Positions 11,144 to 21,054 of a DNA stretch of 64,000 nucleotides are shown here, one piece after another; within the stretch, counting starts at the first letter, position 1, and every line of letters begins with the position of its first letter. Both the position numbers and the translations under genes were made by a program. This DNA is from Botrytis cinerea B05.10 (taxonomy: Eukaryota; Ascomycota; Leotiomycetes; Helotiales; Sclerotiniaceae). The stretch covers positions 999,501 to 1,063,500 of the forward strand of contig NC_037313.1 of NCBI RefSeq assembly GCF_000143535.2, written 5' to 3'. The notes under the pieces are model-generated. The model was not told the origin of the DNA. It saw only the letters and a program-made list of their open reading frames with translations, and did no database searches.

Positions 11144-11395
11144 TCACACGTAACTCGATTTAGCAACAATCCCCCTGAATTCTTCGTCGCATAAGCTCAG
11201 GATAAGCCACTGCATGATAATATGACATGCAGAATCAGCCTGGTGGGATTCGTATGTAAGAGGTGATTCGTGGATTACCAAGGCAGATGTTTCAACGATG
11301 AAATCAATTCTGCAAACTCCTAGCTTCGCCCTGGGTGCCAACGACGCCGTTGAGATGCAGAAATAATACGAGGGCGACGAATATAATTCTGACAT
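11144..11395 (-). CDS. Small open frame of 83 codons, doubtful
   Basis: An ATG at 11395 opens a frame that begins MSELYSSPSYYFCISTASLA and stops at 11144. It has no signal peptide or known motif. It lies in the poorly resolved interval between the CorA-like gene and the secreted-like frame, all on the same strand, so it could be a further upstream exon of either. Support is only the presence of an ATG and the absence of low complexity. Confidence 0.2.
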   Translation of the reverse strand: MSELYSSPSYYFCISTASLAPRAKLGVCRIDFIVETSALVIHESPLTYESHQADSACHIIMQWLILSLCDEEFRGIVAKSSYV

Positions 11396-11593
11396 TGATG
11401 AATGCTGCTCTTTCTATTTATCTCATTCTCTAAAGGCTGGTTGATTTTGAACGCGCTTAAAGTTTGAATCGGGGTACAGCCTTCTACAACTACTAACATG
11501 ACATCAGCAAATGATATTACGTCAAATCACAAGGAAACCTAATGCGGCTTGCACCTGTTTTCCGTTTGGGATCAATACTTTCTCTGGTAGTGG

Positions 11594-11917
11594 CTATTCC
11601 AATCGTTGATCCCAGGATACGCGATATAATGACAAGCTAAATTCATCTTTATATGACACTTCGATAAAGCCTTGCGATGGAATATGAATAATTTTTCCTT
11701 CAATCAATTTGACGCTGTAGAGATCTGTGAATATTTGATTAACTGTGTAAATCATGCTTCTTGTGACATCTTGGAATTGATCATTGTCTGCACTTGCTGC
11801 ATTCGAATTGCTTCCTAAAACCAAACAAACTAAAAAAAGCAGCCATGGATGAACGGAGATGACTTTCAAAAGTTTAACTTCACTAGATGTATCTGAAAGA
11901 TTGTACGGAACGTGATA
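11594..11917 (-). pseudogene. Secreted-protein-like frame without an in-frame start
   Basis: The frame encodes a hydrophobic stretch (HPWLLFLVCLVLGSNSNAAS) typical of a signal peptide with a cleavage site. About 65 polar residues follow, ending SLYRVSWDQRLE. The frame is open upstream to about 11917 but contains no ATG before the signal-like segment. A nearby ATG at about 11930 is in another frame and stops quickly. Either a 5' exon was missed, the start codon was lost, or the hydrophobic run is accidental. The body has no cysteine pairs of the kind common in small secreted effectors. Confidence 0.3.
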
Positions 11918-12404
11918 CTAGTAGCTTTCATATTGTGACAGCCGAAAGTTTGAAGAAATTGAAAGATGATTGTGAATCCATGAGGAAGACTTTTGATCTT
12001 TCTATCACTTTTCGGTCAGCATGACTTGAAACGAAGAAGCAAATAGATATTTGAGGAACTTCTACCATAACTCTGGCCAATAGACTCTTTATATCCTTGC
12101 GGCCTTTATCTCAGACGAAGAAAAACAAACCTCATGCGCATGCAGACAAACAGAGAGAAATAGGTCACAGGACTGTTTCACGGAAAGCTACATGACAAGG
12201 CTGCACATGACACTAAGCTATATTCGCAATCATAACTCATCATTTTGATATAAATTCATCATAAAACTACCAGACACATCTATTTAGGATCGACTGTAAG
12301 CTATCGTTTTCAGGCCGTCGCAAGATTTATCGTTGTCACCCATTTCTTCGCCCAACACACAATTGTGCTTCCGCTTGACTGATTTGCAGCAAGAATTTCT
12401 AATT
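11918..12404. promoter_or_regulatory. Upstream region of the 279-residue gene
   Basis: The sequence is AT-rich with no coding signal. The pyrimidine-rich, CAAC-containing stretch just before 12405 (cgcccaacacacaattgtgc) looks like a fungal 5' leader. Confidence 0.35.
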
Positions 12405-13244
12405 ATGTCGGAGAAAAGTCCTGAAGAGATCTCTTACTTTTGGAAGGATGCCTTTCAGATGACTATTTTCCGTGGTATAAATCCCGTCGGCTGCCCAGCT
12501 TTCAAAGGTGGCCACTTCAACGATAAAATCTTGGAGGGAGGCGACCCACTCAAGTCTCTCGAAGAACTTAAGAATTCGAAGAGACTCAGCCATGAAGAAA
12601 GAGCAGTCGTTGAAAACTGTATCGCAGTATCCGAACCTTTATTTGATAATCTTACGTACAACAAACTCAATCCTCTTCGAATAGAGTACGAAGACCTCTG
12701 GAACGAGGTCAAAAATCTCAGTGAAATGCTGGGTAATAACGAATATTATCAAAGTAGATGCTCTAATTGCATGCAACGGGATCTAAATATTGAGTACATC
12801 TTCGACGAAAATGGAGCACTGAAGAGGATGGTGACGGATGTTGTTCCAGCGAAGGAATTGAAACCCAGGCTTTGGGATCCAAAATTTCACAATTCTTTTA
12901 TGGACGCAAGAGATAAACAGTCGCTTCCATTGTTTGATAAATACACTTCGGATGACGAAGAGTATGTTGTTGAACCTGCTGGTAAGTCTAGTCCCCTGTT
13001 TATGAACTTTAATGAAGAATATTGCCTGATAAATGTTGTAGAAGAGAGGAACTTTGGAAGCTCGGAGGTTGAATCTAAAGAAGGAGTTGCAAAAGATTCA
13101 GAAAAGTTGGCTGAGCAGAATGAGATGGAAGTTCGAGATGGAGCGAAGGGTGAGAATTCTGACGATGTTGACGTGGCTGTAGAGTTGTCGGACAAGTTTT
13201 CTCCCCTTAACTTGATTAGCACGGATGAGAAGACTCAGGAGTAA
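12405..13244 (+). CDS. Uncharacterised 279-residue protein with acidic C-terminus
   Basis: The first in-frame ATG is at 12405 and the frame runs without introns to TAA at 13244. The first half looks globular (FWKDAFQMTIFRG, LSHEERAVVENCIAVSEPLF). A single CxxC pair (CSNCMQ) lies near residue 123, too little for a zinc domain. The last 100 residues are rich in Glu, Asp, Ser and Lys and are probably disordered. No membrane segment or signal peptide is seen and I recognise no family. The TTG-initiated extension upstream is not credible. Confidence 0.65.
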   Translation: MSEKSPEEISYFWKDAFQMTIFRGINPVGCPAFKGGHFNDKILEGGDPLKSLEELKNSKRLSHEERAVVENCIAVSEPLFDNLTYNKLNPLRIEYEDLWNEVKNLSEMLGNNEYYQSRCSNCMQRDLNIEYIFDENGALKRMVTDVVPAKELKPRLWDPKFHNSFMDARDKQSLPLFDKYTSDDEEYVVEPAGKSSPLFMNFNEEYCLINVVEERNFGSSEVESKEGVAKDSEKLAEQNEMEVRDGAKGENSDDVDVAVELSDKFSPLNLISTDEKTQE

Positions 13245-14348
13245 ATTTTATTGCTCTTTGGAAGTGGGACAGTGATTGTTTTGCCTCGCTGTAGCCGAAA
13301 AGAATCAAAGGGTTGATGAAGCTTCGGCCTGGCAGTGACAAACTTTGTGATTGATACACTCATGACTTGCAAATTGTTGAGCGTCTCGATTGATTTGATA
13401 AATTCTAGAGCTCGTGCGTGTGAAATAACCATCTCGCACTGCATCTTTCTATACCTGCGTTTAGTTTGAATTACTATAATGCAGAATCCCATGACCATTC
13501 ATATCGATGTCCTGAAAAGGTGCATAGTTGTAAACTTTAAGAGGGTGGAGTCTGTTAATTGGTCAAGAATTTGATGAATTTAGTCATTAATCATCGTCCC
13601 TGGCATTCTGCTGGTTCTGTTTTTACTTTGCCTCAAGCCTGTTTTCAAAACTTAGAAAATTAGGTATAGATAGTCTACTATTCGAGTCCAATCAGTCACT
13701 ATGAATCTATCATTGCGGGCAATCTCCTACAAGGACTTCGTCGTGTTCTTGAAAAGTCTAGTGACAGTCACTCGCTTTAATCAGTGTAACCTAATATATC
13801 GTACTGTTCTGTTGGATACAATCTTCGAAAATGGAAGGAGTAAATATATAATAATCGAAACCGCCCAAAATTCCGACAGAAAGACACTTCTCCAAATTGC
13901 CCTGTGAAGGTCTCGAGGAAGTGATCATCTATTCCTAGCAACCGTTGAAATCAACGGTGCATACTTCGCTTTCAGGCATAGCTAAGTTCGAGACTAAAAA
14001 GTTTCAACACCAATCATGGTGAAATCCAAGATGTTAGATCTGCACTACTGGATGGAACTTAACACTATCAAATACTAGCTTCAACGACCTCGCCTATAAA
14101 TATGATTGATGACACCTTGAAAATATTTTCAATCTTCTTTCAATACCAACCTCTACCAAGACTGCCTTGCCTACGTGCTTTACCATCCACATTTTCAGGA
14201 AATTTGGAAAAATCCACCAGCTTAATACATCACCATTTATCATCAGATATCCCTAATACTTATATAAATTCTATAATTGTATCTCAACGTCATAGATCAC
14301 GATCTTCTATCGACTTCATACTTTGAATAAATCCAAACCTGTTATACA
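13245..14348. other. Intergenic region, no gene seen
   Basis: This 1.1-kb stretch between two plus-strand genes is AT-rich, with short frames only. The last 250 bp before 14349 turn pyrimidine-rich (catcaccatttatcatcagatatccc), a plausible promoter and leader for the following gene. Confidence 0.4.
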
Positions 14349-15203
14349 ATGGCCGATCATCCTTCTCAAATCCAACTCCAGCCCGAGAAGAAACAAGACT
14401 TAGCAAAGAACCCAAAACTTTTCTCGGAAATACGTCGTATGATTTACGGGTTTGCTGCTGAAGAAGCAACAAAAATATTCTATGTCAACGACGCTCAAGA
14501 TACATGTATATTTCTAAGCAATAATGAGGTGGGTGGAATCGTAAGGAACAAAAATACGCACAATTGGCCAAATACATTCGAGCTTCCTCATCTCCGACGC
14601 TTGGGTACCCTCAAAAAGAAGGATCTCCTGTTTCCCCTTCTTCATGTCGAAACAACGGCCAGAGAGGTGGCATGGAAAGCATACATCAAGGTGATAAGCA
14701 ATGCAGGGTTTCTAGAGCACTTCTTCAAATTACTTTACTTTCAAAGATATCATTTGAGTAAATCGGCTTGTAATTTTGAAGATGGATTAAGCGAGATGCT
14801 CGGGGACATGAAGCAGGTAATGGAAAATATACAATCCCGTATACTGATAAACCCTGGAGTTGGGTACGACTGGACAAACAACGGAGCATTGCATCTATTG
14901 GCCGATGTCCACGAGACTCTAGAATGCCGCTTGATGGACGTTCCCGGATCTTCGTCTTGGAGTCTACACCTTGCGCCGGGGGCTGGAAAAACCAAGAAGA
15001 TGGATGAGGAACGAGGGCCTTTCAGGTCTCTTGTGATACTTCCACAACCTAGTCCGGAGCCTAAGTTATGGGAGCTTAAAAAAGATGCTTTTGAGCCTAC
15101 GTTCATCCGAGGTATGACGGCATATCTAGACACTTTTGACATAAAGTATATTGTAGGAAAACATGTTTTAGACATGACAGAGATCCTCGAAAGTCGTGAT
15201 TAA
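14349..15203 (+). CDS. 2EXR-like (F-box-like) fungal protein
   Basis: This intronless gene of 284 codons starts at an ATG preceded by acaA. Near residue 21 it has NPKLFSEIRRMIYGFAAEEA, which follows the L-P-x-E-I-R-x-x-I-Y/W pattern of the 2EXR domain common in Leotiomycete proteins, although the usual FxxFPxLPxElR lead is degenerate. A hydrophobic patch follows, with LLFPLLHVETTAREVAWKAY matching the part of these proteins where the chain describes 'L-L-V-N-x-x-x-R-x-x-A'. The rest is unremarkable. Roles are unknown for nearly all members; they are often tandem-duplicated. I rate the family assignment as likely, not certain. Confidence 0.65.
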   Translation: MADHPSQIQLQPEKKQDLAKNPKLFSEIRRMIYGFAAEEATKIFYVNDAQDTCIFLSNNEVGGIVRNKNTHNWPNTFELPHLRRLGTLKKKDLLFPLLHVETTAREVAWKAYIKVISNAGFLEHFFKLLYFQRYHLSKSACNFEDGLSEMLGDMKQVMENIQSRILINPGVGYDWTNNGALHLLADVHETLECRLMDVPGSSSWSLHLAPGAGKTKKMDEERGPFRSLVILPQPSPEPKLWELKKDAFEPTFIRGMTAYLDTFDIKYIVGKHVLDMTEILESRD

Positions 15204-16325
15204 GAATATGAAATTTCTCTGGTTTCGATTGTATAATGTTATTGGTTATGGTTATGGGTTGGGGGGGGAGGGGGGTTAACCGAAAGAAAAGAACGATATA
15301 CATTCAACAATAATTAATTGATTAGGGAGATGGATAAAGAGTGCGAAACGAGGGAGAAAGTGGGAACGAGGTGAGAGAAGGAGAACAAGATGATGAGGTG
15401 TTGAAAGGGATATAAGGCATACAGTAAAGAGAAATAGAAAAGAAAGTAGAAGTAAGCCAGCAAGAAGGAAGCAGGAGACAGATAAAGGGGAGAGAGAAAG
15501 TATCCACGAATCAAATTTCCGAAGTATTCGACCTCTCGATTTCCAAGAGCAGCGATCGAAACAGTCCAGCGGTTCCATCCTCCTCTCCTCCCAAACAACA
15601 TATCATCCAACCGCTTTCATCCCACACCACCCGATATCAACCACAAAGTTTCACGGCGCTTATATCAATAGACAACACGCCTTCTTTTGGTTCTCCTACT
15701 TATCTTCACACCTATTCGCAAGCAAGAAGCTTCACAAGCTTCGATTCAATACGGCCTGGATTGTACGATGTGATATGGAATCATGCATTGTTACATGTGA
15801 ATGCTGAACGGAGGGTGGATGGGAATGCGTGTTAGAAGTAACATAAGTTAATCGTATCAAAAAAAAAAGGGGGGGGGGGGGGGGGGGGGGATAGAAGTGG
15901 GAAACCTCAGGCTTTATACAAGAAGTGGAGTGATTTGTGCTGGAACGTTTGTGTGAGTTATTAAAAGAAAGTTGCCCATTTGAGTCCGGTTTGGAATGTG
16001 GGATTATTTTCACAAGTGAGAGGCCAGGCAGATGTAAAAGAAGCTCATCATGTTGACCAGGGGCTTCTAAAGTAGATAATGGAAAGTAATAGTCATGTCA
16101 TATTAATAGTCCTGAGATAATCTCGTAATCATCATGCTAGTCCCACAAGCTGATCCAACAGTGATTTAATGTGATAAAATCCACGTATTCAACATGCCCT
16201 TCGTAATTTCATACCGAATGTCGCCTCGAGTGCCCTTCATTAAAACGCCATGTTATGCTATGCCATGCCATTCCCTTAAAACCTGTTTAATAGGATATAT
16301 GCAGTAACTCTTCTGTGACAAAATT
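15204..16325. other. Convergent intergenic region with strand-biased purine tract
   Basis: This stretch holds a GA-rich tract on the plus strand (about 15330-15520) and a long homopolymer junction at 15859-15890. A minus-strand frame at 15314-15606 is rich in Phe/Leu/Ser because it reads the pyrimidine tract, and was rejected. Purine bias suggests transcription from the minus strand, for example the 3' end of the DUF4050-like gene or an independent RNA. Confidence 0.35.
15859..15890. repeat. Homopolymer junction: 10 A then 22 G
   Basis: The plus strand reads ten adenines (15859-15868) directly followed by twenty-two guanines (15869-15890). Such G runs are rare in fungal DNA and error-prone in sequencing, so the exact length should not be trusted. 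Confidence 0.9.
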
Positions 16326-18012
16326 CTAAGCTCCCGTCCCACCATCCGCCGCGTTTTTGACTTTGTCTCCACGTTTCCAGAACTTTTGTAGTCCCTTCTT
16401 AATCGAACCTGGCGTCTGTGGACTTTTTTCTGCCACAGGACTAATCGCCTTTGTCTCAGGCCCATTTAGCCCTAACATGTTCAACATGCTCAACCTCCTT
16501 TGCTTTTTCTTCGCCGCTAAACCAGGTTCGGGGACAGATGAGGTAGGGGGCCATTCACCATCCCGTTTCCATCCTTGTACGCAGCTCTGTATAACATCGG
16601 ACAAATTGATAGGACAACTAGGTGTCAGTGATTGTAGAATAACTTTGTCGTATATGGTGCTGTAAGCTTGAGGGGTGATGCTTGCTCTCATTGCATTATC
16701 TGGCGGTAGTAGAGATTTAGCAATTGGCACCTCAGTATCCCATCCTTCTGAATCTGAGCAATCGTCCACAGGTTTACGGGAATTTCCATTTGAATGGATT
16801 GGCAAGTTTTCGATGCCTTGGACTTCTCGTCCGGGTGGAGGGGGGACACGTCGGGCGCAAGTCCATGCATCACGTCTTTCAACATAACATTGTACTCCTG
16901 TGTTCCATTCCATTTCCGCGGCAAGCTTCCTTTTATGTCGGCGTCTTCGTGCAGCTCGTCTTTGCTTGACCAATTGACCTACACCATCAGGGTTGTCAAA
17001 CCGGAAAGGACTCTCTCTGTCAGGAGAATTAATATTGACGGGCCCTTTGGGCGAACTAGGATCTTCACTCTCACTCTCGGTGGGATCACTTTCCCACTCG
17101 TCTCTTTCTCGCCACTCTTCCTTATACGCTGGGCTATTCGTATTGGTAATTTGAAGCTCATCTAAAGAAGGCTCCTTGAGTAATGCATCTATTATATTCA
17201 TAGTTTCGTTTTCGTCAGCGGGCCAGGTCCAAGTCCAGTCCTGTTTCACATTCTTCTCCAAATATTGTCGGACTGCTTCTTTTTGAGTCGCCCTGTCCTT
17301 ACTCGTCAGCTCGGCCTCATAAATCGTCAAGGCATTTGGATGTGCCTTGACGCGAGCCATTTTCCGACGAGCTGCTTTAATTTTGACGACATTCATATCT
17401 TCATTCGAGGGGTTCGTGGGATTCGCAGTAGGATTGCCGCTTGAAGTCTGTGGGTCTAAAATAATAGAGTTTATGGATGATTGAAAGTTCTGTTCAGTGT
17501 TAGGAGATGTTGTAGTTGTGGCAGCGGTCGCAGATGCAGAGGGCTGGGTTTCGGTCGGGGGGTTTATATTCTCGAGTGGTCGTACGGTGGGTATTGGTGG
17601 TACGACTATTTGGGAAGCAGGCATGATTAGAACGTACTTTCCAAAAATTATTCACATGATGCAAAGATTAAACATTAGCGATTGTCATACCTGAAGCAGT
17701 ATTTTCCGCAGTCACTGCCCCTCCTGTTGTTGCCGTATCCATTTTCAACTTTGGCTCGTTATCAGCACCAGATTCTTCGACTAGTCCAAGGCATGATTGC
17801 GAATCATCCAGTGGATCTGGTGCAGATACGGAAACGTTATCCAACATTTGAGTTGTAGGTGATTCCAAATCCATCTTAGCTGTAGTGGCTTCTTGTTCTT
17901 TAGTATCCGTAGTCGCACTTAGATCAGAAATATCATGGTGAGCGTTGGATCTAAGTTCGTCCGATGTCGTTACTGGATGATTTACCACGCCGGCAGATAA
18001 ATCTTGAGACAT
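16326..18012 (-). CDS. DUF4050-like conserved fungal protein
   Basis: Two exons (18012-17691 and 17605-16326) give 533 residues in phase. The 85-nt intron has a GTATGA donor, a TTCTAATC branch and an AATAG acceptor. The N-terminal 110 residues are Thr/Ser/Asp-rich and disordered. The diagnostic core is in the middle: a basic run (KQRRAARRRRHKRKLAAEME), then GVQCYVERRDAWTCARR, and later TPQAYSTIYDKVILQSLTP and VIQSCVQGWKRDGEWPP. These match my memory of DUF4050 proteins, whose GVR-W-RRDAWTGA and GWKRDGEWPP motifs are strongly conserved. Basic C-terminus (KKGLQKFWKRGDK). The biochemical role is unknown. An ATG in the intron (17622) could be mistaken for the start; splicing to the upstream exon adds 107 residues and removes it. 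Confidence 0.8.
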
Positions 18013-21000
18013 ATCGCATGATTTGGCCAAAAATCTGAAGATATGGCAGAAATATGTTATATATACTAGGCCTTTAATTGAGTTATTAATATTGAAGATA
18101 TAAATTTTGTAGGGTCACACGGAATATTTGATAAGATGGAAGAACTTGCTTTTTATGACTAATCGATGCTAAAGGTTAATCCTTGGGATGACTTGCTTGG
18201 CTTTCGGTAGTTACCGTTTTTGAAGATCTGAAGAATGTTGCTTATTCTGACGTTTGCTGCATTCAAGATCAATGCACACTACTCTGCCCTGTCACGTGTC
18301 TGCATACATATCGAGACCATCATCGGTCATCTACTTGTTCTTCTTCAGAATGTATCTAGCTTTATGCTTTTCTCCAAGCTAAGTAGAGGTATCTAGATAA
18401 ACCGGATTGGGGAGAAGCTCCTTGTATTTTATTTCCATGATGGCAGCAAGTAGCTTGATTCTAGATGCTTATTAGCATGCTCATATATCAATGCAACCAT
18501 CCCCTCAGCTCAGGGATCGAACAAAGGGCCAGTTCAACGATGGTTCGAATACCATATTGGCGACTCGACTCGACGCCTGTGCTTTGTTTGACTTACTGAT
18601 TGACATGTAAGTGCCCTATTGTTAAATCACGTGATTGGAAGTAGTATTAGGTTTCTTTACCAAGCCATGTAGAGCACTGGTGTTAAAAGGAGCCGAACAC
18701 CAAGATGCACACTTGCCCTGGTTATATTGTTGGGACTCAACACAATATTCCATATCGATGTCTGCTCGATAAGTCTATACATTGAAGTTGCGTATCGCCA
18801 GCTCAGTTTCTGTTTTACTCCGAGTCTCTGTTTGTCAATGAGATCGTCTGGAACTTGGTAAAAGCTCGGCCTTGAATCGCACGATAGACAATTCTGTACT
18901 ATCGAAGCAATTGTATTGTATGTAACAACTTGGCAGGTATATTTACTTGTTCTAGAAGACTGGCTTCTGTTCCAGTATATTCCTGCCTCTGTCCTACAAA
19001 CGCTCAAGGCGATGTATGGTTCAATACCAAGAATTTATGTCAACTAAAATCAAGCTTTGCAAAACTAGTGAGCTAAAAATGGATGAGATCACCGCGCTCA
19101 CGTTTTGTTATTGATGGCTTTTCAAATCTAGACATTCGTATTACCACAATCATTTTTCACTATTAGATTGCCTCTAGTCCGCTTTTTCCCAAATTCTTTT
19201 CAGGGATCTCTCAGCAAGAAATATGGAATATGGAATTCTTGATTTTCGTCTCTAATTTTGGCTGAAGTATCTCTGTTACTTTCGCAGAAAGTGATCACAT
19301 CTATATTCTCTGTAGAACTTCGCCACCAATGGCCAACTCATTGGCGTGTCGATTTCAACTTCTACCTTGATCGCTTCAAAAGCCAACAATATTCGTAGTT
19401 CACTCCCTGAATGAAAGTCTTTCCCGCTTCTATCACATGCATTTCTGTCGTTCCAGGGGCTCGCTTTCTTACGGTATCTCTTTTATTCAATCACAGTGGT
19501 ACAGAATTGCGGGTATTTCGACACCTTATACCTCGAGTGGTTCTTCTGTATCACTGGCTTCGAAGGCAAATTCGTTCAGAACAAAGGCCGTGAATTTTCC
19601 CATAATCGCTAACACCGAGAATCTTTCATAAACCCTTGAGCATTACTTTTCACTGCAGCTGCTATCCTTCTAAACAATATTCTTGCTAGTCTCAAATCGG
19701 AAATCACTGCGGTCGACAACTGCGTATTTGAGCCATTGAGCCCGAGGATCATCAGTTTCGTTTATCAACAACTGGGAGTCCTTAAAATTGGCCTTCCTTG
19801 TGTGGCGTCTGATTGTACGGAAGCTGCATAAATATCAAAGCACATTGGTCGTCTTTGAATAGGTAAAAAACCAGAGGCTTGGCTGAGTTGGTAAGTCGTG
19901 GCGGGGTAGTAACCAGATAATAAATGATAGCTCCACTTGACAAAATGAGAGCGTGCATGATTACTTGACACACTTCTTTCACCACTTCATCGCCCGGGTC
20001 CTACACTCAGCCAAGGATCAACGAATTAGATCTCTATTGACTACGAAACCCCATCATCCGAAATCTTTTAGATGATCCAAGGCACCGAAAGAGTTTTGTT
20101 CCTAAGTCGCCCTCTTTGTAGATGGTAAAAAAAAGGATTTGCAAGATTGTTTTGCACTAGAAGCCCGCATACACACCCATAACATATTTCAATTCAAAAA
20201 TATATCAACAATCCCCGACCCGATGTATCATTCAACAGTTTTAAGAGAATTCCTGTCTTTGCGCATGTAACAGCCTCAAACCATCCACTCTATTGCTGAC
20301 ACACTGGAAGCAAAACTCCAGGCTCTTTGAAAGCACATTACAGTGTTAGACTCTCTATATAACCAACCTTTCTTCTCGTTCTCAAAAACAACCATCAATA
20401 GGGAATAACCAATGTTTGGGATTTCAGCATTTATACCATTTTTGAAGAAGAAAATACAATGCAATCCGACAGAATACATACTATTGAGAAGTATACTATT
20501 ACCTCGCGAGCGAGAAGAGGGAGTGGGAGTAAATGTGTTTGCTATCCTTTGTCTTGAGGTTAGGCCTTACCGTAGACTGCTGCATTAACGCCTGTTATGT
20601 CGCTGGAAAAAAAAAGCTGTCTCTAATGAGTTTTCAACGTGTTTTGTGAAAAAAGTATTCTGGTTTGACCGATGAATAGGCTACTAAAGACACAACGTCC
20701 ACTTATTGAATCCTGTATTGGCGAAAGGAGCTATAGCAGTGCATTTTCAGGTCCTGTTTCGCATAGTCTTGTGCTAGGGATTGCAAGCCATCTCTTCCAT
20801 CCGATATGACTGTCTAATCTAACGAGACTCGGATACATAGGAGAATTGTGTTTACCACCTCTCTATCCGCTCATAGATTTAATGAGAGCAAATGCATGAT
20901 CATTTTAAGAAGCCATGGACCACCAGCTTCTAACATATAAAGATAGGTCGGGAACCGGAGCAATGGAAACGTTTGCTAGCACTACACCGGCATTTAAGCT

Positions 21001-21054
21001 CTGGATAATATGTGGAAATAACATGTGAGCTAAATCTGTGAGACGCAAACGGAC
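18013..21054. other. Gene-free AT-rich region
   Basis: In about 3 kb I found no frame with coding character on either strand. The first 300 bp should be the promoter of the DUF4050-like gene. A GGTTCGAATACC near 18541 resembles a tRNA T-arm, but no acceptor stem pairs around it. Confidence 0.4.

Noticed and set aside
13235..13498. Minus-strand frame of 87 codons overlapping the end of the 279-residue gene
   Set aside because: Overlaps a better-supported gene on the opposite strand and has no recognisable sequence features.
15314..15606. Minus-strand frame rich in Phe and Leu, resembling a membrane protein
   Set aside because: It is explained by reading a pyrimidine-rich tract; the hydrophobicity follows from base composition and there is no conserved motif, though the first 35 codons look less biased.
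18530..18600. A tRNA gene suggested by GGTTCGAATACC
   Set aside because: No pairing acceptor stem or A-box-like D arm was found at the right distance.
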